The notes below the pieces were generated by a model, which saw only the letters and a program-made list of their open reading frames with translations, was not told the origin of the DNA and did no database searches. Of a DNA stretch of 7,184 bases, positions 6,689-7,184 are shown piece by piece. The translations under genes were made by a program, and so were the position numbers. The stretch is from Anaerolineae bacterium (lineage in GTDB: Bacteria; Chloroflexota; Anaerolineae; Aggregatilineales; UBA2796). The stretch lies in contig JADZBY010000201.1 of NCBI GenBank assembly GCA_020851855.1, positions 1 through 7,184 of the forward strand. The letters run 5' to 3'. How positions within the stretch are numbered: the stretch's first letter is position 1; every line of letters starts with the position of its first letter.

Positions 6689-6702
6689 GACGCGCTCTCC
6701 TG

Positions 6703-7184
6703 TCAGCCGAGCCAGCCGGGCGATTGGGCAAGCGCTTCCGAGAGCGCGTCGAACACCTCTTGCGGCGCGCCGCCGGCCAGCATGTCGCGGACGTCTTCGG
6801 GAATCCCGCCGAATTTCGCATATTGCCCCGCCGCATAACCGGGCCGCCAGCCCACATATACCGGCGACAGAAACTGGTCGCGGTAGCTACGCAGCGTTTC
6901 CACGAACGCATCGGCCTTGAAGGTAATCTCTTCGCCGCGATCTTCAAACAGGTAGTTGAAGGGATGATTGCCGTACCGCGTGACGGCGGCGAAGGTTACG
7001 ACGGGCGTCACGTCCGTGTAGTGCAGGGTCTGTTTTGCGCCGCCCTGCACCAGCGGAATGGCTTCAATGAGCCGCCGGACGCGCTGCAAGCGTTCCGCGT
7101 CGGGCAGGCGGTAGGCTTTCTCTTCCGGGATGTGCGTCAGGCCGCGCTCCTCGGCTTGCTGGCGGCGGATGCTGTCGAGGTTCT
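6703..7184 (-). CDS. cas7: Cascade backbone Cas7 (Cst2/DevR family), C-terminal part, cut by window edge
   Basis: The frame is open from the TGA stop at 6703 to the right edge, giving about 159 residues of the C-terminal half. Visible marks are IPLVQGGAKQTLHYTDVTP, then TFAAVTRYGNHPFNYLF and a C-terminal helical part with YVGWRPGY. The GGAK-Q-LHYTDVTP block followed by a G-N-PFN block is characteristic of the Cst2/DevR Cas7 group of type I-B. Cas7 polymerises along the crRNA spacer to form the Cascade backbone. The TTG codon at 7089-7087 is an internal leucine, not a start: the upstream codons continue as IPEEKAYRLPDAERLQRVRR without a stop. The true start lies beyond the window, as should the large-subunit gene. 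Confidence 0.88.
   Translation of the reverse strand, partial: NLDSIRRQQAEERGLTHIPEEKAYRLPDAERLQRVRRLIEAIPLVQGGAKQTLHYTDVTPVVTFAAVTRYGNHPFNYLFEDRGEEITFKADAFVETLRSYRDQFLSPVYVGWRPGYAAGQYAKFGGIPEDVRDMLAGGAPQEVFDALSEALAQSPGWLG

Noticed and set aside
6703..7089. Complete 128-residue gene starting at TTG 7089
   Set aside because: The frame continues upstream to the window edge with Cas7-like sequence, so TTG is an internal leucine codon.

Overview
The window holds the downstream part of a type I CRISPR-Cas locus, most likely subtype I-B (Cas5t/Cst2 lineage). Every gene lies on the minus strand and the DNA is GC-rich and bacterial in character. Shine-Dalgarno sites precede most genes and the gaps between genes are tight. 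No taxonomic marker gene is present. The GC-rich coding style and the Cas6 family would fit Chloroflexota or a similar GC-rich, possibly thermophilic, bacterium, but that is only a guess.

Reading in the direction of transcription (right to left): cas7 (Cst2/DevR type, 7184-6703, cut by the window edge), cas5 (6688-5993), a 62-nt gap with a perfect 12-bp hairpin, cas3 (5930-3459, HD nuclease plus DExH helicase), cas6 (3459-2485), cas1 (2463-1438), cas2 (1430-1137, GTG start) and cas4 (1162-530). A 176-nt leader-like region follows (529-354), then a CRISPR array (353-1) that runs off the left edge. Gaps and overlaps are +14, +62, -1, +21, +7 and -26 nt, which indicates one polycistronic unit. 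The large subunit (cas8b/Cst1 type) is not in the window and should lie just beyond the right edge.

How the parts work together: Cas4, Cas1 and Cas2 select and insert new spacers at the leader end of the array, near position 354. Cas6 cuts the array transcript inside each repeat to leave an ATTGAAAC 5' handle. Cas7 and Cas5, with the missing Cas8, build the crRNA-guided Cascade complex, and Cas3 degrades the bound target. All recognisable catalytic motifs of Cas1, Cas2, Cas3 and Cas4 are present and no frame is broken, so this part of the locus looks functional.

I see no undescribed protein system here. The points worth a second look are non-coding or organisational: the hairpin separating cas5 from cas3, the stacked inverted repeats between cas4 and the array, three spaced GACGC..TTT elements in the leader, and the unusual gene order (cas6 between cas3 and cas1, cas4 last).
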